DNA of 64,000 bases from contig JBBELK010000024.1 of the NCBI GenBank assembly GCA_037783545.1, positions 2,542,001 through 2,606,000 of the forward strand, read 5' to 3'. Numbering within the stretch: position 1 is the first letter of the stretch; each line of letters starts with the position of its first letter. Positions 39,701-49,650 of this stretch are shown piece after piece. The stretch comes from Henricia sp. BOLD:AAB3569. Taxonomy: Eukaryota; Echinodermata; Asteroidea; Spinulosida; Echinasteridae. Below the pieces are notes generated by a model. It saw nothing but the letters and a program-made list of their open reading frames with translations, did no database searches and was not told the DNA's origin. A program made the translations under genes and the position numbers.

Positions 39701-42700
39701 AAAAATGACTCTTTTTAAGTCATTTGTATGATATCTGGGCAGATTCGCTTCAGTCTGAGCGAATCTAACATGCTTAAATGAATGAACCACTGAAACCACT
39801 TGTTTAAATACATTCCTAAATGGAGACGCAAACATAACTTGACACTGCTATACCAAGCTATAAAAGAAACACCAAACATTTTCTCCACTTTTTGACTGAA
39901 AACAAAACAGCAGTCACTCTGAGAATGGGAAACTTTATGCAGTCATGCGTAATGAAGGTGTTATGTTAATTTTCCTCAAAAACAAATTTAACTTAATTTG
40001 ATTAAACTTGTTTTGGAAGAAAATTTGCATTTCTTTTGTTTGGTATACTTGGCACTGATGTGAATGTAATATGTCTTTTTTATAATTTTTTTTTGGTGAA
40101 TGAAGTTTGAAAAGTACCTCCTGACTGTCGTTCTGAGAGGAATTCTCCAATGTCATAATGGATTCTCTTCCAGAGGGATGGTGGAATGCGCACAGTATCC
40201 TCGGCTGGTGGATCCCAATACTGATAGACATCATTCAAGACCTCGTCATCACAAGACAAAACGTCTTCCATTTCAGCTTCTGTGATGCCGTTCTTAGCCG
40301 CCGAAATGTAACCCAAGGCGTGTGAGATGACAATCTGACCGTGCTTGTTCTCTAACTCCTGAAACAGATCATTAATGGCTTCTCGGACGCTCGCTGGCAA
40401 GGGTTTCTCCGCTGATTCACCGGTGTAAGATTTCCAGTGCACGACTTTTTCAAAAAGGAGTTTCAGGAACAGCGGTTGTGGGCACTTCGTAAAAGCCTTG
40501 GCGACTCGATCCAACTGTTCTTCTGTTAATTTGCGATGCTTTGCTTCGAGCCATCTACTGAGTATCTTGAGTCCAGCGTCTTGGGGAATCGACTGCATTG
40601 CGATGTAGCAAGTCTCACTTGGAAGAAGAAGTTGAATCTTCTCCAGACATTGATGCTGATCCTGAGATAGCATTGATACTACGATCAAGACGTGGGGAGG
40701 TGAAGCCATAGGGAGCCAGTTCATTGCATGGGCATCATTAGCTGATGATAACTGATCAATACTGTCAAGTATCAGCAGTAGGGGTTTATCTGATGTAGCC
40801 ACGGTGCCTAACAGCTTCCTAAAGTGTTTAGTTAGCTCTGTGTAATCATCCAGTGTTACGGAACTTGGCTGATCTAAACCATATGCATAACATATCTAGT
40901 GGCACAAAAATACAACATATACGATCATAAGAAACAATTTGCTACAACAGAACATATACAAATTTGATGTACGCCAGAAAAAACATGAATTTTCTTCAGA
41001 AACAAATTTAATCAAATATAAAACTTGTTCCTGAGAAATATTCACACAAAAGCTTCATTACGCATGACTGCATAAAGCTTTTTTTTAAAGCTTCTGTTTT
41101 CAGTCAAAAGGTGGAGACATTTTTCTCGTTTCTTGCTTGGTATATTAAAACCAGGGGCGAGTTCAATAGCACAATACGTACGCCGGTATTGAGTATTTTC
41201 CTGTACCTTCACCGTTGAAGGTATTGTTGGTATGCATACGTATTGCGCTATTGAGCGCGCCCCAGGAGGCAGCGTACGGGGGGCAGATTGTACCACTTTA
41301 GACTTATTTCAAGTCTGAGATCACGCATACTTCACAAATTTATGATGAGAATACCTTATACACAATTGGTGATACGCAATATCAGACTTGAAATAAGTCT
41401 AAAATGGCATAACCCGCTTTTAAATAGGACTTGGGTGTAAGTTATATAATGTATGTGGATTGGGTTTGCAGTCCCTACTTGACCGCGTGGGTTTTCCCCT
41501 GGGGCATTTCTCTGGGGGTTTTCCTCCCACTTCTAAAACTGCAACTCCTTCTTCGTCATCTCAAGTTGATAATAAAGTATAGTTAAAGCTAAAACCGTAT
41601 AGTTGATGGCATAAAGGGCCTTAGTTGCCGAAGATGCCATAAATTAATAACAACAACAATTATATAATGTCATGTCCAAAGCGGGTGCCCCGTGGCAAAT
41701 TACACTTTTTCAAATTGCAATGTTGGCATCTCTGCTGTAACAAAATCCCCCTCTCGCTCAAAGTCTACTGGATCCACCTTCATACCTGTCTGCATACGGA
41801 CTGCAGTGTTGTATGAATACCGGATGTACTACCAGACGTCCCCAAGAATCGTACAATAACCACAGTGTTGGGATGCAGCCAATCATACGCATGCCTGGCT
41901 AACATAGCCATAACGGACGTCTTGCCTGATCCGGAAACTCCATGTACAATGAGTGGTTTGTCTGGCTTTTGGGATAGGTAATCTTGAATGCTACCGAGAA
42001 GTTCCTGCCGTCCATGGAAAACACTGAAAGTCAATCAAAGATGTAAAATGTACACTCAATAAAAAAGAAACACACATTTTTGTAACTGCCAATATTTTGC
42101 AAGTTAGCCACCACGAAGCTGCAAAATTTCACACCATTCATGCGAAGCATTGCAAATTTCATCTTTACCAATTTGTCTAGGCCTGTGACCTTGTTACGTC
42201 TGCCAGACATGTGTTATATGTAACTTTCACGAATATGTCATAAAATTTCAGTTGACAGTAGGTGTGAATTTTTTTTGGAGTATATTTTTCAAAACTGAAA
42301 GTCGTTTTTTTTAATAAATACAATTCTCTTGCTTGGCATCACAACAGAGATCCAGTTACTCAGTAAATTCTCTCTGGTCAAGCCTTCAGAACACGTACTA
42401 AGCCCATAAAACAGCAGTGTTGTCCTTTTAGGCAAGACACTTCACCATACTTTTTTTTAACTAGATACTTATGTGATGAACATGTTGGTTTGTTGTGTAC
42501 TCTTCTGAAGAATTTAAATTAAGAACAATTCTAGCATACATTTTTCTCAGATAACAGATTCTGCAAAATCAGCCAAATAATAATTTCTTATAGAGCGCCC
42601 TCTATTAAACTTATCTCAGAGCGCTTCACAATAAAAACCATATTAAAATACAAGTAGGCCTACACTAAAAAAAAAGTGTTTTGGGAGAATTGAAACCACA

Positions 42701-45700
42701 CCACGTTAAAGTTGCACCAATCTGAATTCATGTGGATGGACATGATTGAACTCTCGTAGGGTACCGTGGCCGAGTGGTTTGGGTCATTGACTCGCAATCA
42801 TAGGTGAAAACTTGGGGTTGCGGGCTCGAACCTCCCCCTGGCTGCTGCGGTACCTGTGCCCTTGAGCAAGGCACTTAGCCACACTGCTCCACCCTTCGGA
42901 AGGGATGTAAAGCCGTTGGTCCAGTGTGTTAGGTAATGGTAACGCACTTTATAGATCCCAGAGCATTCTTTCGTCAAGAGCAAGGGGATTCCTCGGTGTC
43001 TCTGGCCATTTCTAATTTCTAATTCTTCATGGGTTTCCTCACGCTTGAGATTGACAGTGCGTTGGGCACTTTAGAGGAATCCTTGGTATGAATACCACAA
43101 AGAAATAATAATAATAATAATAATAATAATTTAAAGAACTCTGGATGCCGCAAAAGGGCGACATTTCGGGAAGACTCTCCCCGGGGACCACCGAAATTTC
43201 GGCAAGAGTCACTCAAAATGACACCTAATTTGTTTACCCAAAGCTTCAAAAAATGGTTCCAGACCAAAGAGAAACAGTTCTAGTCCTAATAAAAATGGTT
43301 TTTGACCTAATAAAATATGGTTTTTGACCTTAAAAAATGATTTTAAAAAAAATATATATATATTAGGGCGACACCAAAATGTCGCCCTATTGTCACCCTA
43401 TCCTAGCATCCATAGTTCTCATTATACCTGCATTTAGCTTGGCAGAAACTGGCATGGTGAAGCACTTCCTCGTAAACGGCTGCCACTCCTTGATCTCTGA
43501 CCTTTGACCTTAGCTCCAACCGCCTGTCAATCATTCTGCGTATCTCATCCCTGAATGAACTGCAGATGTCATCAAGATACTGAGCATGAGCAGGGTGGGC
43601 GGGGTCTAGTCCAACGGGGGTCCATGGGAGATTGTATCTATGTATTGAGTCATCACTGATGACAGACGGCAGGTAGTTTGTCTTGAGATTTTCCAATGAG
43701 TCTTGTGCATCTTTATTAATTGCGCTGTGACACAACAACAAAATTAATTCCAATTAAGCAACAGATGCAAATCTTGCACGTCCCAAAAAAATTCTCACAA
43801 CAAATCACAGTACTGTTTTCATGTATAACAAAATAATTTTAAAATGACCAAGTAGGCTTTCATGTGTACTTTGTTTGTGGAATCTTGACTGCATTTAAAT
43901 AGATCCAATTCACACATTAGAATGGTTCTATCATCAGGCCCCTTGAATCAGTTCTAGAGAATGCAAACAATTATTTGGAAAGGTGCCAGTTACGTATGCA
44001 TGTGAAGTTGAGGGATGGAACGCAGTTTGGACTCTGTAGGACTAATTCAGAAGGCCCAATACAACTGTGTTAACACATGAACAGGGTCTATAGCCTTTTC
44101 AATGCCCCGAAAAAGGAAAAACAAAAAACAAAAAAACACCAAAAACCAAATGAGAAATTGATTTAACTTGCATTGGGGAGATTAAATGTTAATTAGGGTT
44201 TGTTTTGTCCTTTCCCGACATAATTATGTATACTCAGTGACTTCCCAAGCTGCTATGAACAACTTTACAGCATGCTTGGGTAGGACCTGAACCCATGACC
44301 TCCTGCAAACAAGGCAGATGTCTTAACCACTCGACCATTGCGAAAATGATTCGAACCGGCCATTCAACACTGGCTAGCTCGGTGGTCGAGTGGTTAAGAT
44401 GTCTGCCTTGTTTGCAGGAGGTCGTGGGTTCGAGCCCACCCGAGCATGCTATGAAGTTTTTCATAATGTCTAGGGAAAGCACAGAGTATACAGTGTTAAT
44501 AATTACGTCGGGTACGGGCAAAACAAACCCTAATTAACAAAAAACAAATTAAGGAACAGACAAACAAAACAAAAGCAAGAACAAAAGCCAAACAATGCGA
44601 GTATAATTGATCTGCAGTAAAGTGGCATGAGGCATACAAACCATGAAGTGCTAAAACCTCTGTTAAATATGAATCCCATCTCAATTTGAACAGTTGAACA
44701 GCTTCTTCATTATTAATTTTAAATAAAAAAGAAATGCCACACGGACCTATCTTGGTTGAGATCCAGATATCTTCTTGTTGCTTCATCTTCCAAGTTGACA
44801 CCCAAACCGTCCAGATTGCGTATGAAGAAAAAGCAACACTCTGATGGGTTCGCTACTCCCTCTAGGCTCTGCTTCAATTCAGTTTCTGTTACTGTGAGAA
44901 AAATGACAGATGCTGGTGATTTCATTTGTCGGAAAATGCACCAAATGACAATTAAAATTCTAACAAAATAATTTTGTCAGAACTCATACCCTGTTTACAC
45001 CGAAATCCCGAGGGACTTGAGTGATTTACAAAAAAAAATTTGTCAAAATGGCATTTCCTCAGGAGTTGGTCGGCAAGATCTTAAGTTCCTCCTATGTTAC
45101 TTGTCAGAAGGTCGTAAGTTAGTCCATGGGGGAATCACCATCGCTCGGCACAAGTTCCCCGACCGTATGGAACGGTTCAAAACGGTCGGGAAACTTTCTC
45201 GGTCGCCCCCTTGACAAAGGTTTCATGACCACTCACGAGTCCAAGAAATACAGAATTTTACAACTCGTAAGTCGACCCTAACTTGGTCGTGCTTCGGTGT
45301 AAACATAGCATCAGAATGCAGAATGCTCGAGACTACGTACATTCACTTCACTAAGCCCATATAGACCGTATCGAATAGCGGCCATTCCGTGGGGCAGTTT
45401 CTTTGTTCCTCGAGGACATGCATGGTTGCACATAGTGTGCTTCCACTGTTGAACGGTTTAAGTAACAAAAGGTGCCCCACGAAATGGCGGCTATTCGATA
45501 TGGTCTATTGTGTCGTCGGAAAGAATTTGTGCACACGCTTCATGTAATCTAACTGCGCATGCACTGTAGCGTGCTCCCTGCTGCAGACCAATTAGCACTC
45601 AGTACTCTGAGCACGTCATTCCCGCATTTAGCACAATAATATTTCCTCCTTTAGCCTCATACTAACGTCGTGATGCCATTCTCGCATTTTTCTCCGAGAG

Positions 45701-48609
45701 CAAGGCGAAAAGTGCTTTAGCATGTCTTTGTCGTTACTTAATTCTATTTTCCAAAATAGTTTTTATAATACCACCTAGGTTCCTGCAAAATTGCTGAATG
45801 AAAGTAAGCCACATATTTCAGTGACTATTGATTGCTTTCCGTGACGTAGAACATCCGGGAATGTTTGGTGGTCAATGGTCACGCGCGTGTCATTAGGCGC
45901 ACATGGGCACTCGTAAAATATATTTGAAGATGCTGCATGCGTGCGTTGCGATACGTTCAAATTATTAAGCATGCACTGCAGCTTGTAAAAACAAAAGTGC
46001 TTTTGCTTGATCACAATTTTTAGCCTGAAGAAATAAATGTTAAGTAACGGAGGTACGTGCAACCAATGCGCTTTTATTGCTGTTTTGGCCAGTTGTCACT
46101 CCAGCCACGTGGGTCATGAAAAATGACAACCAAAATGGTGGATGGAAGGGGTGACGTCACCGAAAAGCAATAAATACATAATGCAAAGTTCCATGCAATG
46201 GTGATTATGTGTCGCTCTGTTATCGTGAATTGACACGTATCTCTGCATCACACTAACAATCTCTTCATCGGTGCTCCCAAAAACAAAACAAAACTTCAAA
46301 ATTGTTTTTTTAGTGCAGTGCTGTTGAATTTCAGATTTATTGTATGAAAATTTTGCATGGAATTAGCCAAGTTTTATTGTTTGGTCAGCATGTGTTTCAT
46401 TTTCATAGCATTTAGGCAATGGTACCAGAATATTGTGTTTATAATCACTTAGTAATTTAAGTAATTTAATCCACGTTGAGTGTTGGAGATATTTGAGAAC
46501 ATAGGCAGGATTTAATACCTGATTCAAAATACGCCGATGTCTCTTCCTGTGTGATCCATCCATTCTGTACAGCAGCTTGGACACATCTCTGTAAAATCCT
46601 CTGCAGCCTCCCGTAAATCTTCCACCAATCATCTCTTTCATTCTTTTGCAGTTCAGGCTGCTCAACATTGTAAAAGTTACTAAGCAGCGATGTGATTGGT
46701 TGAAGGACATGGACTGGGGGTGTGGCATTCATGTCTTGCACATACCAATTGGTTAACAGTTGACATTCCTCAGAGTCAGTGTCTTGTGATTGGATGGCTT
46801 GGAGAAGTATTGCAAAGTGGGCGGATTCAATTGAAGAAGGCAAAGGTTGATAACCGTATTTATTCCCAAGAAAACCCTAGGGGGAAAACGGACACAAATT
46901 TATATTGAACTACTTAAAAAATTAGGTATAAATATAAAAGCACAAAAATGTTACCAAGAAAAGAGGGCTCAAGGGCTATTCATGCAGGGTCCCTTGTTTG
47001 AATGTACATATTTCTTCACACATTAAAGGAGCGTGTCCAGGTCACATTTTTGAAATCCCTCCCCCTCCCCACTCCCCCCTCCCATTTTTCCCATGGGTGT
47101 CAAGTTTTTACTATTCGGAAATTTTGCATTCTCAATCCGTATGTTTTCAAAGATGTCGTCAAAAAACAACCAATGTTTTATAAACTAATGTATCCGCAGC
47201 CGATTTCACGAATCCTTACGCACTACGTAAGCCTGCTTGCGCAACATTTTATTGCATAAACTGCGCAACATTCCTGTGATAATTACATGCAAGCCTATGG
47301 GGCTTATGACATTTTCAAAAGTTGCACAAGCTACACAATTTTTCCATAAGGCAGTGCAGTATAATTACACCAACCTTTTCTGCTTCCACATCCAAATTGG
47401 AGATTGCAAATTTCTTGTTTTCTTCCCATGGATAGTAAGAGGTATTTTATATGATTCTTAGGTTAAAATGAAATACATTTTCTGGGGAAAATCTGAACAT
47501 GCACCTTTAAGACAGTGGACTTAACCTACCACAAACTGTGGTCCCATGGACAGCCGTTTACACGTCTCAATCTCTTGCACACAGAGAGCAGAAGTCAAAT
47601 GATCGGCTGTAGCATTATCTCGGACTCCCCATCTCATGTCTACAACCTCAAAATCCAAACCGATTCTTTGACAGTATTTGCGCAAGTCAGGAAACACATC
47701 CTTCAGAAGTCTATTTCTCTCATAGACCGTGTCTGAAAACAGTACAAAACTGTTAAATACGTGCATGCAATGGGCTGGAAGCTTATATTCATAAATACCT
47801 TAGACAGTTTATGCATCCCTATTGGCTGAAAGTACATCACGTGGGCAGTTTTAAACAAGCGATAAAGGCACAGTCAGTCTTAAACACTTTTGAGCCTGGC
47901 TAGCGGCCGCGCCAGCACTCTGGTCGGCGCGTATGGAACACGCACATGCACACAGAAACTGCACGCTCCCGAAAGCAAATTGTGCACGGTAATGAACCTT
48001 ATATTTTTGTTAGAATTTAGTACTCGGACTATTTTTGCCTTAAAATGACTTATTATGCATCAATAAGTGTAAATCTAATAAAGAAACCAAAAAACGTTTC
48101 TGAGTTGTCCCATAGGCTTGGTGCATGAGGGCTTATGTGACGTACGACTTGTAAATTCAGGCCTTGAAATGACCCACGGCAAATTGCCATCGGTGCCCTA
48201 TGCTTTTGCTGTGTTGCCCTTATAAAGTTCTAACACAAATTTTACATTTCGTCATTCAGGTGCCCTTTACTAAGAGAAAATTGCTGTACCCTTTTAAAAA
48301 TAAATTGAGGCCTGTCAATTATTTACTTTTTTTTTTTTAAAGTAGAAAATTTATCTGGAGTTTTTGATCCTTACTTTGCCTAAATTTGTATAAAATTTGA
48401 TCAAAGTGAATAGGAGAACTCGAAAAGGTAAAATTATTTTGGATTAATTCTGAATTTATTTGGAGTTAATTCGGAGTAACGGCTACTGTACCTGTGAATG
48501 TTGAACTCAGAAATACCCGTACTACATTAGAATCTTGTGACGGCAGATCTGTTGTCTTTCCCTGGATTAGTGACTGAAATCCAACCGGGTAGTCAGTATC
48601 GCATGCCAT
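33502..48609 (-). CDS. NWD1: NWD1-like NACHT and WD40 repeat protein, complete 12-coding-exon gene
   Basis: The protein is a predicted cytosolic STAND-class NTPase. The family uses a NACHT module as a nucleotide switch and a C-terminal WD40 propeller as sensor or scaffold; vertebrate NWD1 is linked to androgen-receptor signalling and neural progenitors. Coding exons in transcript order: 48492-48609, 47530-47732, 46519-46876, 44747-44891, 43428-43724, 41786-42023, 40118-40895, 37732-39437, 36392-36934, 35513-35754, 34341-34488, 33502-33789. All introns are GT-AG and phases match, giving 5,064 nt, 1,687 residues plus stop; I recall about 1,560 for human NWD1. Residues about 30-107 form the N-terminal domain of the family (VRVFLSSTFTDT, DMRWGVRD). 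Walker A is GVSGSGKTS near 403-410 and Walker B LLLILDSIDQL near 492-502. WD40 repeats fill roughly 840-1640. The chosen ATG has good context (AACCATGG) and an in-frame TGA 15 nt upstream. No break was seen. NWD2-like identity is possible; exon structure was assembled by eye. Confidence 0.92.
34341..34488 (-). CDS. NWD1: NWD1-like coding exon 11, canonical WD40 blade
   Basis: Too short for a simple ORF scan. Encodes FLVGHTHAVMSVSVTSNNKY followed by ILSSSRDCTIKAWDMETSS, a textbook GH...WD blade. The acceptor is GCATTAG and the donor CAG|GTCAGG; phases match both neighbours. Confidence 0.9.
34725..34887. mobile_element. GCAGCTGATTTCA MITE, copy 1
   Basis: A 163-bp element in intron 10 of the NWD1-like gene. 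Ends GCAGCTGATTTCATTAA and TTCGTGAAATCGGCTGC are inverted. Core words TTACGCACTGCGTAAGCC and ATGCAAGCCTATGGGGCTTA recur in the copy at 47.2 kb. Confidence 0.75.
35513..35754 (-). CDS. NWD1: NWD1-like coding exon 10, WD40 repeats
   Basis: Encodes ISSMEVSPNFKFLASGSDK, then GTIKVWSL and QCLVWDFQKNEK, two propeller blades. The donor AAG|GTGCTT is weaker than its neighbours but gives the in-frame join KNEK-R-FLVGHTHAV. Confidence 0.87.
35982..36284. mobile_element. TTAA-flanked MITE, AGGTAGTATAC family
   Basis: A 303-bp element in intron 9 of the NWD1-like gene. The ends AGGTAGTATACTTGTTTGGT and ACCAAACAAGTAGACTACCT are bordered by TTAA on both sides (35,978-35,981 and 36,285-36,288). I recall elements with similar ends in echinoderm genomes. 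Confidence 0.85.
36392..36934 (-). CDS. NWD1: NWD1-like coding exon 9, WD40 repeats
   Basis: Encodes ITKRERHELSALCVALYQS, then blades such as GVSTGKDKQTKFWNMET and YISASKTAGEIKAWDV, ending NMQLER. The acceptor is ACATTTTACAG and the donor AGG|GTAATA. It is in phase 0 at both ends. Confidence 0.92.
37732..39437 (-). CDS. NWD1: NWD1-like coding exon 8, helical region and WD40 repeats
   Basis: The largest exon (1,706 nt, 569 residues). Its first part (KTVVAWYHRQFVEAAQDCYL, LLELSYHLAEAGMLDEL) is the helical segment after NACHT. WD40 blades follow, including VITGSSDGEIKIWSL, LVTGSKDDTLKVWAVEDGRC and VLSACNDKTVKMWIP. It begins at 39,437; an in-frame Met at 39,510 lies in intron. The donor is GAG|GTAAAC. 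Confidence 0.94.
40118..40895 (-). CDS. NWD1: NWD1-like coding exon 7, Walker B and NACHT C-terminal part
   Basis: Starts ICYAYGLDQPSSVTLDDY, ahead of the first in-frame Met. Walker B LLLILDSIDQL is followed by the MNWLPMASPPHVLIVVS sensor strand and helical segments (ALGYISAAKNGITEAEMEDV) typical of the winged-helix region. The acceptor is CCACTAG and the donor GAG|GTACTT in phase 1. Confidence 0.92.
41151..41266. mobile_element. Short MITE in intron 6 of the NWD1-like gene
   Basis: Ends CCAGGGGCGAGTTCAATAGC and GCTATTGAGCGCGCCCCAGG are inverted, continuing into ACAATACGT. hAT-like by its CAGGGG start, but no target duplication is evident. Confidence 0.7.
41297..41403. mobile_element. Hairpin MITE with perfect 22-bp ends
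   Basis: The arms TTTAGACTTATTTCAAGTCT plus GA (41,297-41,318) and their exact complement (41,382-41,403) enclose 63 bp. It lies 30 bp from another MITE in the same intron. Confidence 0.85.
41786..42023 (-). CDS. NWD1: NWD1-like coding exon 6, Walker A
   Basis: Encodes SVFHGRQELLGSIQDYL, then the P-loop GVSGSGKTS (Lys near residue 408), which contacts nucleotide phosphates in NACHT domains. It ends on a codon boundary at CAG|GTATGA after LQSVCRQ. Confidence 0.94.
42759..43130 (+). mobile_element. tRNA-derived SINE with (TAA)n tail
   Basis: The head GTACCGTGGCCGAGTGGTTT and B-box-like GGGTTGCGGGCTCGAACC are followed by a core with GTGCCCTTGAGCAAGGCACT and a body GAGCAAGGGGATTCCTCGGT, ending in a TAA microsatellite. 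In intron 5 of the NWD1-like gene, opposite strand. The core resembles a conserved SINE core seen across animals (recalled, not checked). Confidence 0.85.
43107..43130. repeat. (TAA)n microsatellite
   Basis: About eight TAA units forming the tail of the SINE in intron 5. Confidence 0.9.
43135..43419. mobile_element. AGAACTCTGGATGC MITE, copy 1
   Basis: A 285-bp element with ends AGAACTCTGGATGC and GCATCCATAGTTCT and subterminal GGGCGACA words. It is ~90% like 51,815-52,133 by eye. It abuts the SINE tail on one side and reaches to within eight bases of exon 5's splice donor on the other. Confidence 0.8.
43428..43724 (-). CDS. NWD1: NWD1-like coding exon 5
   Basis: Encodes the linker before the NACHT domain, AINKDAQDSLENLKTNYLP through HHASFCQAKC. 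The acceptor is TGTGTCACAG and the donor CAG|GTATAA. A MITE begins only eight bases into the following intron. Confidence 0.9.
44189..44536. mobile_element. Foldback element with a tRNA-like unit in each arm
   Basis: Arms 44,189-44,342 and 44,371-44,536 are inverted repeats ending GTTAATTAGGGTTTGTTTTG. Each contains a tRNA-like unit. The plus-strand unit (about 44,375-44,446) has a 6-bp acceptor stem GCTCGG/CCGAGC, D-arm TCGAGTGGTTAAGA, anticodon-like arm TCTGC-CTTGTTT-GCAGG and T-arm GTGGGTTCGAGCCCAC. In intron 4 of the NWD1-like gene. A functional tRNA is possible but the inverted pairing argues for a mobile element. Confidence 0.75.
44747..44891 (-). CDS. NWD1: NWD1-like coding exon 4
   Basis: Encodes VTETELKQSLEGV through EATRRYLDLNQD. 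The acceptor is TTTTTCTCACAG and the donor ATAG|GTCCGT. Phase 1 in and phase 2 out join exactly to exons 3 and 5. Confidence 0.88.
44991..45306. mobile_element. MITE with perfect GTTTACACCGAA ends
   Basis: About 316 bp. GTTTACACCGAA at 44,993-45,004 is the exact reverse complement of 45,293-45,304. Internal GGTCGTAAGTTAG and GTAAGTCGACC words are also inverted. In intron 3 of the NWD1-like gene. Confidence 0.7.
45362..45507. mobile_element. TAGACCGTATC MITE, copy 2
   Basis: A 146-bp element with ends TAGACCGTATCGAATAGCGG and CGGCTATTCGATATGGTCTA, extending through GGGGCA. Close to the 21,764-21,907 copy. In intron 3 of the NWD1-like gene. Confidence 0.82.
46519..46876 (-). CDS. NWD1: NWD1-like coding exon 3
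   Basis: Starts GFLGNKYGYQPLPSSIES, which continues exon 2's QFVV into the family's conserved glycine-rich GNKYGYRPLP-type motif. The rest is a helical linker (LLTNWYVQDMNATPPVHVLQ). It ends one base into a codon at a CAG|GTATTA donor. Open reading continues past the donor to a stop, which is intron. Confidence 0.9.
47027..47506. mobile_element. TTAA-flanked element, AGGAGCGTGTCCAG family
   Basis: The ends AGGAGCGTGTCCAG and CTGAACATGCACCT are bordered by TTAA (47,023-47,026 and 47,507-47,510). A GCAGCCGATTTCA MITE is inserted inside at about 47,196-47,350. In intron 2 of the NWD1-like gene, beginning about 19 nt from the donor. Confidence 0.8.
47196..47350. mobile_element. GCAGCTGATTTCA MITE, copy 2 (nested)
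   Basis: Shares with 34,725-34,887 the words TTACGCACTACGTAAGCC, ATAATTACATGCAAGCCTAT and TTCAAAAGTTGCACAAGCTA. The right end is eroded. It interrupts the TTAA element. Confidence 0.75.
47530..47732 (-). CDS. NWD1: NWD1-like coding exon 2
   Basis: Encodes residues 40-107, DTVYERNRLLKDVFPDL through CKRLSMGPQFVV, including the diagnostic DMRWGVRDNATADH segment. It is bounded by a TTTTCAG acceptor and a G|GTAGGT donor and ends between codons. Confidence 0.93.
48492..48609 (-). CDS. NWD1: NWD1-like coding exon 1
   Basis: Encodes residues 1-39, starting MACDTDYPVGF and ending VVRVFLSSTFT, the opening strand of the N-terminal domain shared by NWD and TEP1-type proteins. The exon ends one base into a codon at a G|GTACAG donor; the split codon gives Asp with exon 2. 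A pyrimidine-rich acceptor (TTCCATTCCAG) lies just upstream, so the exon probably starts at 48,625 with 16 nt of 5' UTR. Confidence 0.85.
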
Positions 48610-49599
48610 GGTTGATTCAATTCAGCTGGAATGGAAATAAAATTTTAAGTGGGTTAATTACCGAGCACAGACACCCAGGAGTCTTCTTATGACCTATAAA
48701 CCATGTAGAAATGTTAGTTTGATGATGAAAATACAAAATTAGGAGGGAAAAGTGTCATGAATTTATGAAGGAAAAACTTAAAATTTGAGAGTTGTTCCAT
48801 AGGTTTAGTGTATGGGATCCCAGAGGATGTATTTTCTTCATGGCCCCTAACACCTGCCTAATGTAATGTCTGCATACATGGCATAGTCGCCAGATCTGTG
48901 ATGTGACCTCGCCACTCTAGCTCTATTGATGAACAATGGCTGATGAATAGGGTGGCGACCTCCTGCTGCCTGGCAACTGCACTGTCTTTATCTATCTTAC
49001 TGTTTTATGGCATGGGAAAAAGAATTCCGTGGGTGCGGTATACTGCCCTCTTTTGTCGAACAAAATAATCTTGGGAAGTAAGTTGTATCGTTGCCGCGCC
49101 GATACATTTACGATATGTTTTTGTCGACGGTTTGCAGCTATAGATTATCAAACTATATGTCAGTTTCTTTATTTTTCCTTTACGATTCATTGGTTACCTT
49201 TGGCCGTAGCGACAGTGGCGTACATATTATGCCGGATCAGTACGAAGCGGGTATGTTCATTTTGTCCACTTTCCGGACAATCCTCGTCGTATCGTGCTTT
49301 AATTTCCAAAACTCATGAGGGCGCTGCTTTCCAATTTAGTTTTTCGGAAAGTTGAAGCTGCAGAAAGATCATCTCATCATGAAAATACCGAACTCGTTGA
49401 TTTCAGTAATTTCATGACAGGTGCGGTATATTCTCATATGAGCATCTTTTTTGATAGTCAGTCAGCTTTCCTTTCATCAAGTGGATTGTTGTAATTTTGC
49501 CTCGAAATTAGAATCACACCAAAATATTTCCAGCTGATTGTGTCCTGCATTGGTTTTAGATATTCTTGATTGGAAAAAAATAAAATAATAACTACTTAC

Positions 49600-49650
49600 A
49601 TTGCCGTTTTTCAATAAAAAACGTCTATTTCCGACAATCTTCGACGAGAG
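49600..49650 (-). other. Candidate noncoding first exon of the NWD1-like gene
   Basis: On the minus strand a strong donor (GGCAAT|GTAAGTAG) ends at 49,600. The next minus-strand acceptor with the right context is at 48,625, just before the start codon. The upstream edge is unknown; 49,650 marks only the end of the inverted-repeat arm. Inferred from splice sites alone. Confidence 0.4.

Noticed and set aside
42043-42300. Possible TA-target MITE starting CACTCAATAAAAAAGAAAC
   Set aside because: The right side (GGAGTATATTTTT region) matches too weakly to define inverted ends.
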